Of a stretch of DNA of 64,000 nt, positions 8,182 to 15,969 are shown in pieces. Under the pieces are notes generated by a model. It ran no database searches. It saw nothing but the letters and a program-made list of their open reading frames with translations, and was not told the DNA's origin. Location of the stretch: the NCBI RefSeq assembly GCF_002205635.1, contig NZ_NISJ01000013.1:55136-119135 (forward strand), read 5' to 3'. Origin of the DNA: Sphingopyxis witflariensis (GTDB lineage: Bacteria > Pseudomonadota > Alphaproteobacteria > Sphingomonadales > Sphingomonadaceae). The number at the start of each line of letters is the position of its first letter. Positions within the stretch are counted from its first letter, which is position 1. Position numbers and translations under genes: made by a program.

Positions 8182-8943
8182 ATGTTCTGGGCGCTTTTGA
8201 TCGCCGCTGCGCAGCCTGCCGCTGTCGCCGACCCCGTGGTCATTGCGCTCGTCGCGGGCGAAGGGGAGCGGAAATGCCTGCCCGACAAGAGCCTGTGCCT
8301 CGACGTGCCGGGCGGGAGCGATGGCGGGCTGGTCCTGACCGCGCCAAATGCCGGTGAGTCAGAAGATCTGGCGTTACCCTATAGCCGCGATGGCCAGACA
8401 TTGAATCTTTGGCCCTATCTGATCGCGGTGCCATCGCCTGACGCCATGGCGTCCGATTCACGGCAATATCTGATGGGCATCGTGGTCAGCACAAGCGCGA
8501 TGTATTCGGGCGGCGGCGGCAATGGCAGTCGGCTGCACCTGCTGCGCCTCGACACGACGCCGTCGAACACGCAGCTTGGCGACGAAGTGCTAGATGTCGT
8601 GTGGGACAGTTCGCTGATGATCCGCGCCTGTTTTTCGGAACAGGAGATGAAGGACCGGCGCGAGGCGTGCCACGATGACTATAATTTCACCGGCGCGCTA
8701 CTCGCCGGTCCGGTGGAGGTCGGCGAACTTCCCGTGCTGACCTATCGCGCCGTTGCGACGGCCTTTCCGCGAACCGCGCGCCGCTCCTCCGATAACAGCA
8801 AGCTGCGGCTCAAGGCCGCCGACCTTGTTCATGCGAAGGACAGCGCGTGCAGCTATGAACGCACGCTGCGTTACAATCCCGCGACGTCGCGCTATGAAAT
8901 GGACCGGCCGGCGCCGGACTGTTCGGACTATACGACACCATGA
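8182..8943 (+). CDS. Hypothetical exported protein
   Basis: A 253-residue protein of unknown family. It has a short signal peptide (MFWALLIAAAQPAAVADP), then a soluble, probably periplasmic domain with several cysteines (KCLPDKSLCLD, IRACFSEQE, ACSYERT, DCSDY) that could form disulphides. The ATG is directly adjacent to the MBL gene stop, and its own stop overlaps the DUF4230 gene by 4 nt, so MBL, this gene and DUF4230 look like one translationally coupled operon. Confidence 0.8.
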   Translation: MFWALLIAAAQPAAVADPVVIALVAGEGERKCLPDKSLCLDVPGGSDGGLVLTAPNAGESEDLALPYSRDGQTLNLWPYLIAVPSPDAMASDSRQYLMGIVVSTSAMYSGGGGNGSRLHLLRLDTTPSNTQLGDEVLDVVWDSSLMIRACFSEQEMKDRREACHDDYNFTGALLAGPVEVGELPVLTYRAVATAFPRTARRSSDNSKLRLKAADLVHAKDSACSYERTLRYNPATSRYEMDRPAPDCSDYTTP

Positions 8944-9563
8944 CAACCAGCTCACCGCGCCTCGCGCCCCGCTTGATCTCGCTTGCTGCCGCAGCATTGC
9001 TGCTCGTCGCCGTCTGGTGGGCGGTTTCCGCCTGGCAGGATTGGCAAAAGGGCTATGATCCCGAAACCGTCGTCGCCGCGAGCCTGCAGGGGCTTCAGGA
9101 GCAGAATATCCTCGTGCCCTTCACCGCGCGCTATGTCGCGGTGGTGACTTCGACGCAGAGCCGGATGGGGCTCAGCGCGAAAAAGACGCTGATCATGCCG
9201 GGGACGGTGCGGTACGAAGTCGACCTCGGCAAGCTCAAGCAATCGGACCTCGATTGGGATGCGGCGACCAATGCGCTGATCGTCACCCTGCCGCCGCTGC
9301 GCCTTGCGGGGCCGGAAATCGACATCGACGCGATCAGCGAATTTCGCGACGGCGCAATCCTGTTGACGCTGACCGACGCCGAACAGACGCTCGACGCCGC
9401 CAATCGCAAGGCTGCGCAGGATGAACTGATCAAGCAGGCCAAGGGAACGACCCCGATGCGCCTCGCGCAGGGCGCGGCGCGCACTGCGGTCGAACAGAGC
9501 TTTGCCATGCCGCTTAAGGCTGCGGGCATCGATGCCAAGATAACGGTGCGCTTCGCCAAGTAA
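8940..9563 (+). CDS. DUF4230 domain-containing protein
   Basis: A 207-residue protein with one N-terminal TM (about residues 11-30, LISLAAAALLLVAVWWAV), followed by the DUF4230 domain: LVPFTARYVAVVTSTQS, VRYEVDLGKLK, LIVTLPPLRL. Members are single-pass proteins of unknown function, probably facing the periplasm. It starts inside the ATGA overlap with the upstream gene and is the last gene of the MBL operon. Confidence 0.85.
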   Translation: MTTSSPRLAPRLISLAAAALLLVAVWWAVSAWQDWQKGYDPETVVAASLQGLQEQNILVPFTARYVAVVTSTQSRMGLSAKKTLIMPGTVRYEVDLGKLKQSDLDWDAATNALIVTLPPLRLAGPEIDIDAISEFRDGAILLTLTDAEQTLDAANRKAAQDELIKQAKGTTPMRLAQGAARTAVEQSFAMPLKAAGIDAKITVRFAK

Positions 9564-9632
9564 ATTGGCGCTATTCGTGCTGTCGCTGTTGCGCTAGATA
9601 TTCTGCCGGGCCCAGCCGGTGGGGGACATGGC

Positions 9633-10346
9633 ATGGCGACAACAGCGGCAGGCGCGGTGCGCGCCGAGCGTTTCTGGCAAAAGATGGCGATGGGCCTCGC
9701 CCTCTTCATTGTTTTCGGTTTCCTGCAGTTCGCGCTGCGCGGCTTCGTCGATCCGGCGAAGGCGCCCTTCTGGGTGCATTTGCACGGCGTCGCGATGCTT
9801 GCATGGCTGGCGGTGCTGATAGCCCAGCCGACATTGGTGTCGCGCGGCAATCTGGCGCTCCATCGCCGGCTGGGGTGGGTCGGTGCGGGGCTTGCGCTCT
9901 TCATCGTCTGTCTCACGATTTTCAACCGCATCGCGTCGTTGGAGCTGCGTCGTTTTCCGCCGTTTTTCACGCCGCCCTATTTCCTCGTTCTCACCACCGT
10001 CGAAGCATTGGCTTTCGGCGCCGTGGTCATCTGGGCGATCCGCCGTCGCCGCGCCACGGACTGGCACCGGCGGTTGATGATCGGTGCAACGATCATCCTC
10101 CTCGAACCCGCGCTTGGGCGAATACTGCCGATGCCGCTGATGATTGGTTGGTCCGACCTGCCGATTGCGCTGTGCCAGCTGGCTGTCGTCGCCATCATCG
10201 CGCGCCACGACCGACGCACGTTCGGGCATGTGCATCCCGCGACAAAGGCGATCGCGGCCATTGTCGTCGCGGTACGCATCACCATCTATGTCCTGCCGAT
10301 GACGCCGCCCGTCATCGCGCTGGCCGAAAGGCTCGCTGGCAGCTGA
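9633..10346 (+). CDS. Multi-pass membrane protein of unknown function
   Basis: A 237-residue protein with about seven hydrophobic helices (residues about 19-36, 46-65, 80-98, 111-130, 147-165, 172-188 and 206-230). Conserved-looking histidines fall at helix ends (FWVHLHGVAML, LALHRRLGWVG, DWHRRLMIGA), as in small heme- or quinone-linked membrane proteins, but I do not recognise a named family. It begins 69 nt after the DUF4230 stop and ends 68 nt before nadA. No function is assigned. Confidence 0.75.
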   Translation: MATTAAGAVRAERFWQKMAMGLALFIVFGFLQFALRGFVDPAKAPFWVHLHGVAMLAWLAVLIAQPTLVSRGNLALHRRLGWVGAGLALFIVCLTIFNRIASLELRRFPPFFTPPYFLVLTTVEALAFGAVVIWAIRRRRATDWHRRLMIGATIILLEPALGRILPMPLMIGWSDLPIALCQLAVVAIIARHDRRTFGHVHPATKAIAAIVVAVRITIYVLPMTPPVIALAERLAGS

Positions 10347-10414
10347 CGCCGCGTTGCCCTGTCGGCGGACGCGGTGTAGGGGGACGTCGGGCACAAGCCA
10401 TATAAGGACAAGCC

Positions 10415-11404
10415 ATGACTGCTCCCATCCGCGAGAATCTTTCGGGCCTCGACCTGCGCGCTGAAATCGATCGGCTGCGCAAGGAACGCAACGCCGTTAT
10501 CCTGGCGCATTATTACCAAAAGCCCGAGATTCAGGATCTCGCCGATTTCGTTGGCGACAGCCTCGAACTGTCGCGCAAGGCGGCTGACACCGACGCCGAT
10601 GTCATCGCCTTTTGCGGCGTCAAATTCATGGCCGAGACCGCGAAGATTTTGTCGCCCGAAAAGATCGTCATCCTGCCCGACATGGACGCCGGTTGCAGCC
10701 TTGAAGACAGCTGCCCGCCCGAACAGTTTAAACGCTTTCGCGAGGCGCACCCCGACCATATTGCGCTGACCTATATCAACTGCTCGGCGGCGGTGAAGGC
10801 GCTCAGCGACATCATCGTCACCTCGTCGAGCGCCGAGACGATCATCAGCCAGATTCCGCCCGAGCAGAAAATCATCTTCGGCCCCGACCGCCACCTTGGC
10901 GGCTATATGAACCGCAAGTTCGGGCGCGATATGCTGCTGTGGCCCGGTGTGTGCATCGTCCATGAGGCGTTCAGCGAAACCGAGCTTTTGAAGCTGAAGG
11001 CGCAGCACCCGAACGCCCCCGTCGCGGCGCACCCCGAATGCCCGCCCTATATCGTCGACCATGCCGATTATGTCGGATCGACCAGCGGTATTTTGCAGTT
11101 CGCCAAGACGTTTGAGGGCGACACGCTGATCGTCGCGACCGAACCGCACATCATCCATCAGATGGAACTCGCAATCCCCGAGAAGAATTTCATCGGCGCG
11201 CCGGGGGCCGACGGCAACTGCAATTGCAACATCTGCCCCTATATGGCGCTCAACACGATGGAAAAGCTCTACATCGCGCTGCGCGACCTGTCGCCGCGGA
11301 TCGAGATGGACGAGGAGCTGCGTCTCGGTGCGCGCAAGAGCCTCGACCGGATGCTCGAAATGGCGTCGGGGACGATCGGCAAGGGCGACCTGGGCCAGCG
11401 ATAA
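10415..11404 (+). CDS. nadA: Quinolinate synthase NadA
   Basis: A 329-residue enzyme of de novo NAD synthesis that condenses iminoaspartate with dihydroxyacetone phosphate to quinolinate, using a [4Fe-4S] cluster. Hallmarks are VILAHYYQKPEIQDLADFVGDSL, CGVKFMAETAKIL, the cysteine-containing TYINCSAAVKA (Cys123) and LLWPGVCIVHEAF, and the C-terminal NCNCNICPYMALNT. The length is typical of the shorter NadA type. AAGGAC (10403-10408) is the ribosome binding site. nadB and nadC are not adjacent. Confidence 0.96.
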   Translation: MTAPIRENLSGLDLRAEIDRLRKERNAVILAHYYQKPEIQDLADFVGDSLELSRKAADTDADVIAFCGVKFMAETAKILSPEKIVILPDMDAGCSLEDSCPPEQFKRFREAHPDHIALTYINCSAAVKALSDIIVTSSSAETIISQIPPEQKIIFGPDRHLGGYMNRKFGRDMLLWPGVCIVHEAFSETELLKLKAQHPNAPVAAHPECPPYIVDHADYVGSTSGILQFAKTFEGDTLIVATEPHIIHQMELAIPEKNFIGAPGADGNCNCNICPYMALNTMEKLYIALRDLSPRIEMDEELRLGARKSLDRMLEMASGTIGKGDLGQR

Positions 11405-11561
11405 ATCGCACGGCGGTCGGCGGCGCGAAAACGGCCTGCCGACCGTTGGTGATTGCCTTCTGCGAAAAAGGCCATAGGTTCCGACCTCTAAGGCGCGAGT
11501 CTCGCCTTCCGTGCGAGCGCCGACTGGCGAAATTTTGCGTCCTGGGCAGGAGCATGATCGC

Positions 11562-12728
11562 ATGGCAGAAGATTGGCTGGCGGACGTCAGGAAATATGTC
11601 GCGAACGCCGATGAAGCGGTGGTCGACAAGATCGTCAAATATCTCGGGATAGCGCTTCGAAACCGCGACTCCTCGCTCGTTTCCTTTTCGGACAAAAAGG
11701 AGACCGACCGGGTCCGCGAGAATTTCCTCAAAAAGAAGCTCGGGCTGACCCACGACGATGCGACGCTCGATGCTGCGATCGCCGATATCGGGACGCAAAT
11801 GAAGGCCGACCGGACCAAGAACCGCGTCACCGTCTATTATCTTCTCGCGCAGCATTTCGGCCTGCTCAACATCTTCGGCGGGGTCGCGGGCGCGGCCGCC
11901 GCGGCTGCGGGCGCTGCCGGAGCTGCAGCGGCTTTGGGTTCCTTTGGCGGCTCCGACGGCGACGCCAAGACGGACGAAGATGCGGCTTCGGCTGTGCCTC
12001 TTGCTGCGGCGGGCCTTGGCGGCGCGGCAGCCGCTGGCGCTGCGGCGACACCAGCGGCGGCGGTCACTCCTGCACCGGCAGCGGCGGCACCTGCGCCAGC
12101 GACCCCGCCGCCGGCTGCGGCCGCTCCGCAGACCGCCTATTCGAGCGGGCAGGATGAAAAATCCGGCGGCGGCATGGGCTGGTTGCCCTGGCTGTTGCTC
12201 GGCCTGTTGTTGTTGGCGCTGATCTTCTTCGGGATGCGCTACTGCTCGAAACAGGAGGTTGCCGCGCCGGTCGCGAGCGATGCTGCGGTCGTCGGCGCTC
12301 CGGTGGATCCCGCCGCGGCCACCGGCGCGCCGGGCGACGCCGTAGCCACGGCAGCACCTGTCGTCGCGATTCCGGTGGGTGCAGGCGTCGTGGCCGCCGA
12401 CCGGCAAGGCAAGCCGGCCCTGACGGTCTATTTCGACGTCGGGAAATCGGCGGTGCACAATGACCTGACGGCTGCTGCAGCCGCGGTGAAGGCCTATGTC
12501 GCCGGCAATCCCACCGCGACGCTGGCGGTTTCGGGCTTCAACGACCCGACCGGTAATGCGGCCGCGAACGCCGAACTGTCGAAGACCCGGGCGCAGGCGG
12601 TCAAGGCGGCGCTCGAGAAGCTCGGCATCGCGGCGGACAAGGTTGTGCTGGCCAAACCCGCCGACACGACGGGTGCGGGAGCGAACAACGCCGAATCGCG
12701 CCGCGTCGAGGTGGTGGTGGTCGACTGA
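11562..12728 (+). CDS. DUF2853 - Ala/Pro linker - TM - OmpA-like fusion protein
   Basis: A 388-residue protein of three parts. Residues 1-105 are a full DUF2853 domain (AEDWLADVRKYVANADEAVV, NRDSSLVSFSDKKE, VRENFLKKKLGLT, RVTVYYLLAQHFG). A low-complexity Ala/Pro segment follows (about 110-200), then a TM helix (GWLPWLLLGLLLLALIFFG) near residue 215. The C-terminal about 115 residues are OmpA-like (LTVYFDVGKSAV, KTRAQAVKAALEKLGI, ESRRVEVVVVD). DUF2853 normally occurs as a stand-alone ~100-residue protein. AGGAG (11548-11552) lies 9 nt before the ATG at 11562, which decides the start. A terminator follows. Confidence 0.85.
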   Translation: MAEDWLADVRKYVANADEAVVDKIVKYLGIALRNRDSSLVSFSDKKETDRVRENFLKKKLGLTHDDATLDAAIADIGTQMKADRTKNRVTVYYLLAQHFGLLNIFGGVAGAAAAAAGAAGAAAALGSFGGSDGDAKTDEDAASAVPLAAAGLGGAAAAGAAATPAAAVTPAPAAAAPAPATPPPAAAAPQTAYSSGQDEKSGGGMGWLPWLLLGLLLLALIFFGMRYCSKQEVAAPVASDAAVVGAPVDPAAATGAPGDAVATAAPVVAIPVGAGVVAADRQGKPALTVYFDVGKSAVHNDLTAAAAAVKAYVAGNPTATLAVSGFNDPTGNAAANAELSKTRAQAVKAALEKLGIAADKVVLAKPADTTGAGANNAESRRVEVVVVD

Positions 12729-12760
12729 TCGTCGCCTGCCCTTACAAGCCAAAAGGGGGA

Positions 12761-12788
12761 AGCGGGGCCTGCGGGCCCCGCTTTTTTT
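12761..12788 (+). terminator. Rho-independent terminator after the OmpA-fusion gene
   Basis: AGCGGGGCC (12761-12769) pairs with GGCCCCGCT (12774-12782) around TGCG and ends in TTTTTTT (12782-12788). Confidence 0.92.
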
Positions 12789-12851
12789 CCGCGCGAGGCC
12801 CCGAGTCGTCTGGCGGAGTCGGCTTCGCGGCCTGCAAAAATGAATCCCAAA

Positions 12852-12887
12852 ATGTTGCGCGGCTGTTACAAAAATGCTGCGCAACAT
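12852..12887. repeat. 9-bp inverted repeat upstream of a DnaA box
   Basis: ATGTTGCGC (12852-12860) and GCGCAACAT (12879-12887) are perfect arms around an 18-bp AT-rich centre. A third copy of the core, ATGTTGC, follows at 12892-12898 and forms a second dyad with AACAT. Confidence 0.7.
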
Positions 12888-12909
12888 AGGCATGTTGCTA
12901 ATGCCCGAC

Positions 12910-12918
12910 TTATCCACA
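12910..12918 (+). promoter_or_regulatory. DnaA box
   Basis: TTATCCACA is an exact consensus DnaA box. Only one perfect copy was seen, so it is more likely a DnaA-responsive or chance site than a replication origin. Confidence 0.45.
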
Positions 12919-13516
12919 AGCACGGGGGTTCGAAAGCTGTTTTATGCCGCTTTTCGCTTGGCGGTCGGGCCTCTTCATGTCAGCTTTCAACCATCGGACG
13001 ACAGAGACGTCGGACCGCCGGGACATCAAGGGTGGTTGCAAGACCAGCCAGAAGAGAACGGTCGGATTGACGAAGAAATCGGTCGATAGCCTGATCACGG
13101 AACGCAGCGATTCCCACGAGTTGAGGCGAACCCGATCGGGTACAGGAAATGCAGTCCATCGCTTGGGCAGCGAATGTTTCGACAGACGCAAGAAGAGATG
13201 ATGAAGGGCTTTCCAGGTGCGGCCGGCCCCCGAAAGGGGGCCGACCAAACCGCCGCCGGATTGTTCCGGATCGTGCCGCAGTACTTCGTTTTGCGGACCG
13301 CTGATCGCAAGAAAAGCGGGCCGGGATGAGGTGGGGTGGCAACGCCCGGAACAGAACCGGATAGTGGGGGTTGGCAGCGATGCCGACCCCCATTTCATAT
13401 GTGTGCAAGGCGCGGCTGTTCTGCGGAGTGGGCATATGCAGCCCGCTGCCCCGCAACGCGCCGCCCTTCGGTCCGCCCGCATCGTGGCCTTCCTCCACCC
13501 GATATTTTTCCAGCCC

Positions 13517-13532
13517 TGTGATGATCATCACA
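13517..13532. promoter_or_regulatory. CRP/FNR-family consensus palindrome
   Basis: The 16-bp perfect palindrome TGTGA-TGATCA-TCACA has the CRP half-sites with the correct 6-bp spacing. It lies 225 bp upstream of the first GlsB-family gene, the nearest downstream gene. Confidence 0.5.
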
Positions 13533-13756
13533 CCCTGGCCCAATCGGGCCGTCTAGTCGTCCGTTTGCGACCCAGACTGGTTCCTTGATCGGAGCCGATC
13601 TCACTTCCCCGGCCGTGTCCTTCGGGACCGGCCGGGAACTTTTCGCTTCCCCTGCGATTATTCCCTTATCGTTGAAACGATGTTCAGGCGCGATCAGGCG
13701 CTTGCACATATCCGGATCTGGGGCGCTCGCCCGACCGGTTCAGAAAGGGAGAGATC

Positions 13757-14020
13757 ATGGGCCTCATTATCACCTTGATCGTCGGCGGCGTTATCGGCTG
13801 GCTGGCGAGTATCGTCATGCGCACCGATGCGCAGCAGGGGATTCTCCTGAACGTCGTCGTTGGTATCGTTGGCGCCTTTCTCGGCAATTTCCTCGGCAGC
13901 TTTTTCGGCATGGGCGCCAGCCTCGACACGTTCAGCCCGGTCGGCTTGCTGTGGGCGTTCATCGGCGCCGTGGTGCTCTTGGGGATCATCAACCTCGTGC
14001 GGCGCGGCAGCGTCCGCTGA
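13757..14020 (+). CDS. GlsB/YeaQ/YmgE family stress-response membrane protein
   Basis: An 87-residue transglycosylase-associated (Pfam Transgly_assoc) protein with three TM helices: IITLIVGGVIGWLASIVM, GILLNVVVGIVGAFLGNFLG and LLWAFIGAVVLLGIINLV. It ends in the usual basic tail (RRGSVR). AAAGGGAGAG precedes the start at good distance. Small, general-stress-induced inner-membrane proteins are typical of the family; the mechanism is not known. A second copy follows. Confidence 0.9.
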   Translation: MGLIITLIVGGVIGWLASIVMRTDAQQGILLNVVVGIVGAFLGNFLGSFFGMGASLDTFSPVGLLWAFIGAVVLLGIINLVRRGSVR

Positions 14021-14026
14021 GTGGAC

Positions 14027-14055
14027 GGCGGCGGCGCGGGCTTTGCGCCGCCGCC
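14027..14055 (+). terminator. GC hairpin after the first GlsB gene
   Basis: GGCGGCGGCGC (14027-14037) pairs perfectly with GCGCCGCCGCC (14045-14055) just after the stop. The T-tract is poor (ATT), so it may be a partial terminator or mRNA-stabilising stem. Confidence 0.6.
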
Positions 14056-14141
14056 ATTCCGCTAGGTGAATTCAAATATTTGCGTTACCAATGGCATGCC
14101 TGTGAATACAGGCGGCACTATCGATCGTAGGGGGTCATTAT

Positions 14142-14411
14142 ATGACTTGGATTATCGCAATCGTAATGGGCGGCATCATCGGCTGGTTGGCCAGTATCGT
14201 GATGAAAACCGATGCGCAGCAAGGCATTTTCCTGAACATCGTCGTCGGCTGTATCGGGTCGATCCTCGGCCGTTTCCTGTTGCAGGGCGTGCTCGGCGGC
14301 GGCCATTTGCGTGGCAATGCCTTTGACCCGATGACCTTGCTCACCGCGTTTATCGGCGCCGTGATCCTGCTCGGCATCGTCAATCTGGTGCGTCGCGGCC
14401 GCGTCCGCTAG
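14142..14411 (+). CDS. GlsB/YeaQ/YmgE family protein, tandem paralogue
   Basis: An 89-residue three-TM protein that is clearly a duplicate of the preceding gene (IIGWLASIVMKTDAQQGIFL against VIGWLASIVMRTDAQQGILL). The central loop diverges: here it is RFLLQGVLGGGHLRGNAFD, without the GMGASLD stretch. It probably has its own promoter in the 121-bp spacer, because a hairpin separates the two genes. The role is as for its neighbour. Confidence 0.9.
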   Translation: MTWIIAIVMGGIIGWLASIVMKTDAQQGIFLNIVVGCIGSILGRFLLQGVLGGGHLRGNAFDPMTLLTAFIGAVILLGIVNLVRRGRVR

Positions 14412-14457
14412 GCGCCCTGCGCCGATCGCCAGGGCGATCTGAACAAGCCTGGCCATG

Positions 14458-14491
14458 AAGGGCGGCCGCCACAGGGCGAGCCGCCCTTTTT
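14458..14491 (+). terminator. Rho-independent terminator after the second GlsB gene
   Basis: AAGGGCGGC (14458-14466) pairs with GCCGCCCTT (14480-14488), followed by a T-run to 14491. Confidence 0.85.
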
Positions 14492-14503
14492 ACATGCATG
14501 TAA
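14490..14503. promoter_or_regulatory. 14-bp perfect palindrome upstream of the RND operon
   Basis: TTACATGCATGTAA is fully symmetric and directly abuts the terminator T-run. It lies about 75 bp before the predicted -35 of the efflux operon, a plausible regulator site (TetR- or LuxR-like in shape). No regulator gene is adjacent. Confidence 0.4.
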
Positions 14504-14576
14504 GCACTGGAAATCGCGGCGCGACTTTCGTATCAGGCGGTCGGCACGCGCGGGCCGGGCGGCGATGTTTCGCCTC

Positions 14577-14605
14577 TTGCAAGCGGTGGCTTAATTGGAT
14601 AATAC
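14577..14605 (+). promoter_or_regulatory. Predicted sigma-70 promoter of the RND operon
   Basis: TTGCAA (14577-14582), a 17-bp spacer and TAATAC (14600-14605) lie about 100 bp before the adaptor gene start. Confidence 0.55.
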
Positions 14606-14704
14606 ACCTTCAACGGGATAATCGGTCCTGTCATGCGGGCTGGGGGGATCGCTGCGTTGCGATTGTCGGGCCGGCTGCCGCGAACGGCAGATGAGGAATT
14701 CGGC

Positions 14705-15910
14705 GTGAACTACGAGCGGAAAGTAGATGTGATGGACAGCTTGGCGGGCTCGGCTCAGGATTATTATGACGAGGCGGACAGCCGCCGCAAGCGCACGCGG
14801 CTGATCGTCGCGCTGGTGCTGATCGCGCTCGCACTGGCGGCAACATATTATGCCTTCACGTCGATCAAGGGCGGAGCCGCCGACAGTGCGGCGGCAGGCG
14901 GCGAAGGCGCGGCCAGCATTCCCAATGTCACGGTCGTCATTCCCGGTCGCCAGTCGGTTCAGGCGGTAATTTCGGCCAATGGCGCGATCGCGGCGCGGCG
15001 CGAGATGCCGGTCGGCGTTGCCGGCGAAGGCGGGCAGGTCGTCAGCGTCCTCGTTGAGCCGGGACAATGGGTCGGCGCGGGCCAGACGCTGGCCGTCATC
15101 GACCGTTCGGTGCAGGCGCAGCAGGCAGCGAGCCTCGCGGCGTCGATCCGTGTCGCACAGGCCGACGCCAGCCTCGCACAGGCCGAACTCGCGCGTGCCG
15201 AGGCACTGGTTTCGCGCGGCTTTATCTCAAAGGCCGACATGGACCGCAAGCGCGCGACCCGCGATGCCGCCAATGCGCGCGTCCGCGTCGCCCAGGCCCA
15301 ATATGCCGAGGCACAGGCACGCAACAATCGGCTCAACATCGTCGCTCCTGCGGCGGGCCTCGTGCTGACGCGCGCCGTCGAGCCCGGCCAGATTGTCGGT
15401 GCGGGCAGCGGTGTGCTGTTCCGCATGGCAAAGGGCGGCGAAATGGAAATGCTCGCACAGATGGCCGAAGCCGATCTGCCGCGCGTGCCGGTCGGCACCC
15501 GGGCCACCGTAACGCCGGTTGGCTCCAACCTGCAGATCGCGGGCCAGGTGTGGCAGCAGTCGCCGGTCATCAACCCTGAAACGCGGCAGGGTCTGGTGCG
15601 AATTGCAGTTCCCTATAGCCCGGCGATGCGTCCCGGCGGTTTCGCCGACGCGCAGCTTGTTTCGGGTTCGGCCGAAGCGCCGCTGCTTCCCGAAAGCGCC
15701 GTGCAGAGCGGGGTAGGGGGCAATTTCGTGCTGATCGTCGACGATAAGAATGTGATCCAGCGCCGCCCGGTCAAGGTCGGTACGATCACCGACGATGGCG
15801 TGGCGATCGCTTCGGGGCTGACCGGGACTGAACGGGTTGTCGTCCTCGCCGGCGCCTTCCTCAACGCCGGCGACAAGGTGAAGCCGGTGGTACAGAAGTC
15901 GTCGCGATAA
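14705..15910 (+). CDS. RND efflux periplasmic adaptor (HlyD/AcrA family)
   Basis: A 401-residue membrane-fusion protein. One N-terminal TM (LIVALVLIALALAATYYAF) is followed by a biotinyl-lipoyl-like half (VEPGQWVGAGQTLAVIDRS), an Ala-rich helical hairpin (about residues 130-200, QAELARAEALVSRGFISKAD), the second lipoyl half (NIVAPAAGLVLTRAVEPGQI), then beta-barrel and membrane-proximal domains. I chose the GTG at 14705 because GAGGAA lies about 9 nt upstream. An in-frame ATG at 14732 is the main alternative. It precedes the permease by 59 nt; no outer-membrane channel gene is nearby. Confidence 0.85.
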   Translation: MNYERKVDVMDSLAGSAQDYYDEADSRRKRTRLIVALVLIALALAATYYAFTSIKGGAADSAAAGGEGAASIPNVTVVIPGRQSVQAVISANGAIAARREMPVGVAGEGGQVVSVLVEPGQWVGAGQTLAVIDRSVQAQQAASLAASIRVAQADASLAQAELARAEALVSRGFISKADMDRKRATRDAANARVRVAQAQYAEAQARNNRLNIVAPAAGLVLTRAVEPGQIVGAGSGVLFRMAKGGEMEMLAQMAEADLPRVPVGTRATVTPVGSNLQIAGQVWQQSPVINPETRQGLVRIAVPYSPAMRPGGFADAQLVSGSAEAPLLPESAVQSGVGGNFVLIVDDKNVIQRRPVKVGTITDDGVAIASGLTGTERVVVLAGAFLNAGDKVKPVVQKSSR

Positions 15911-15969
15911 TCGGCTGATTTTCGGATCGCACGCGGACATAATCGCATGCGGACAAGGGCGTTTATATC

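Larger units (their letters stand above)
12789..13756. other. Long intergenic region without a convincing gene; structured DNA
   Basis: About 970 bp. Open frames here are short, cysteine/arginine-rich and match no family I know. Visible structure includes an inverted repeat ATGTTGCGC/GCGCAACAT (12852-12887), a perfect DnaA box TTATCCACA (12910-12918), a GNRA-capped hairpin CGGCCCCC-GAAA-GGGGGCCG (13224-13243), a hairpin GGGGGTTGGCA/TGCCGACCCCC (13368-13394 region) and a CRP-like palindrome (13517-13532). The GAAA tetraloop and adjacent stems make a structured RNA conceivable. No rnpB, tmRNA, SRP or 6S signature was recognised. Confidence 0.55.

Noticed and set aside
12852..12918. Possible chromosomal origin of replication
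   Set aside because: Only one perfect DnaA box and no dnaA, hemE, parAB or similar neighbours; kept only as an observation.
12910..13482. 190-codon minus-strand frame and other short frames in the 12.8-13.7 kb gap
   Set aside because: Atypical Cys/Arg/Ser composition, no ribosome binding site, no family; overlapping frames of similar length occur on both strands.
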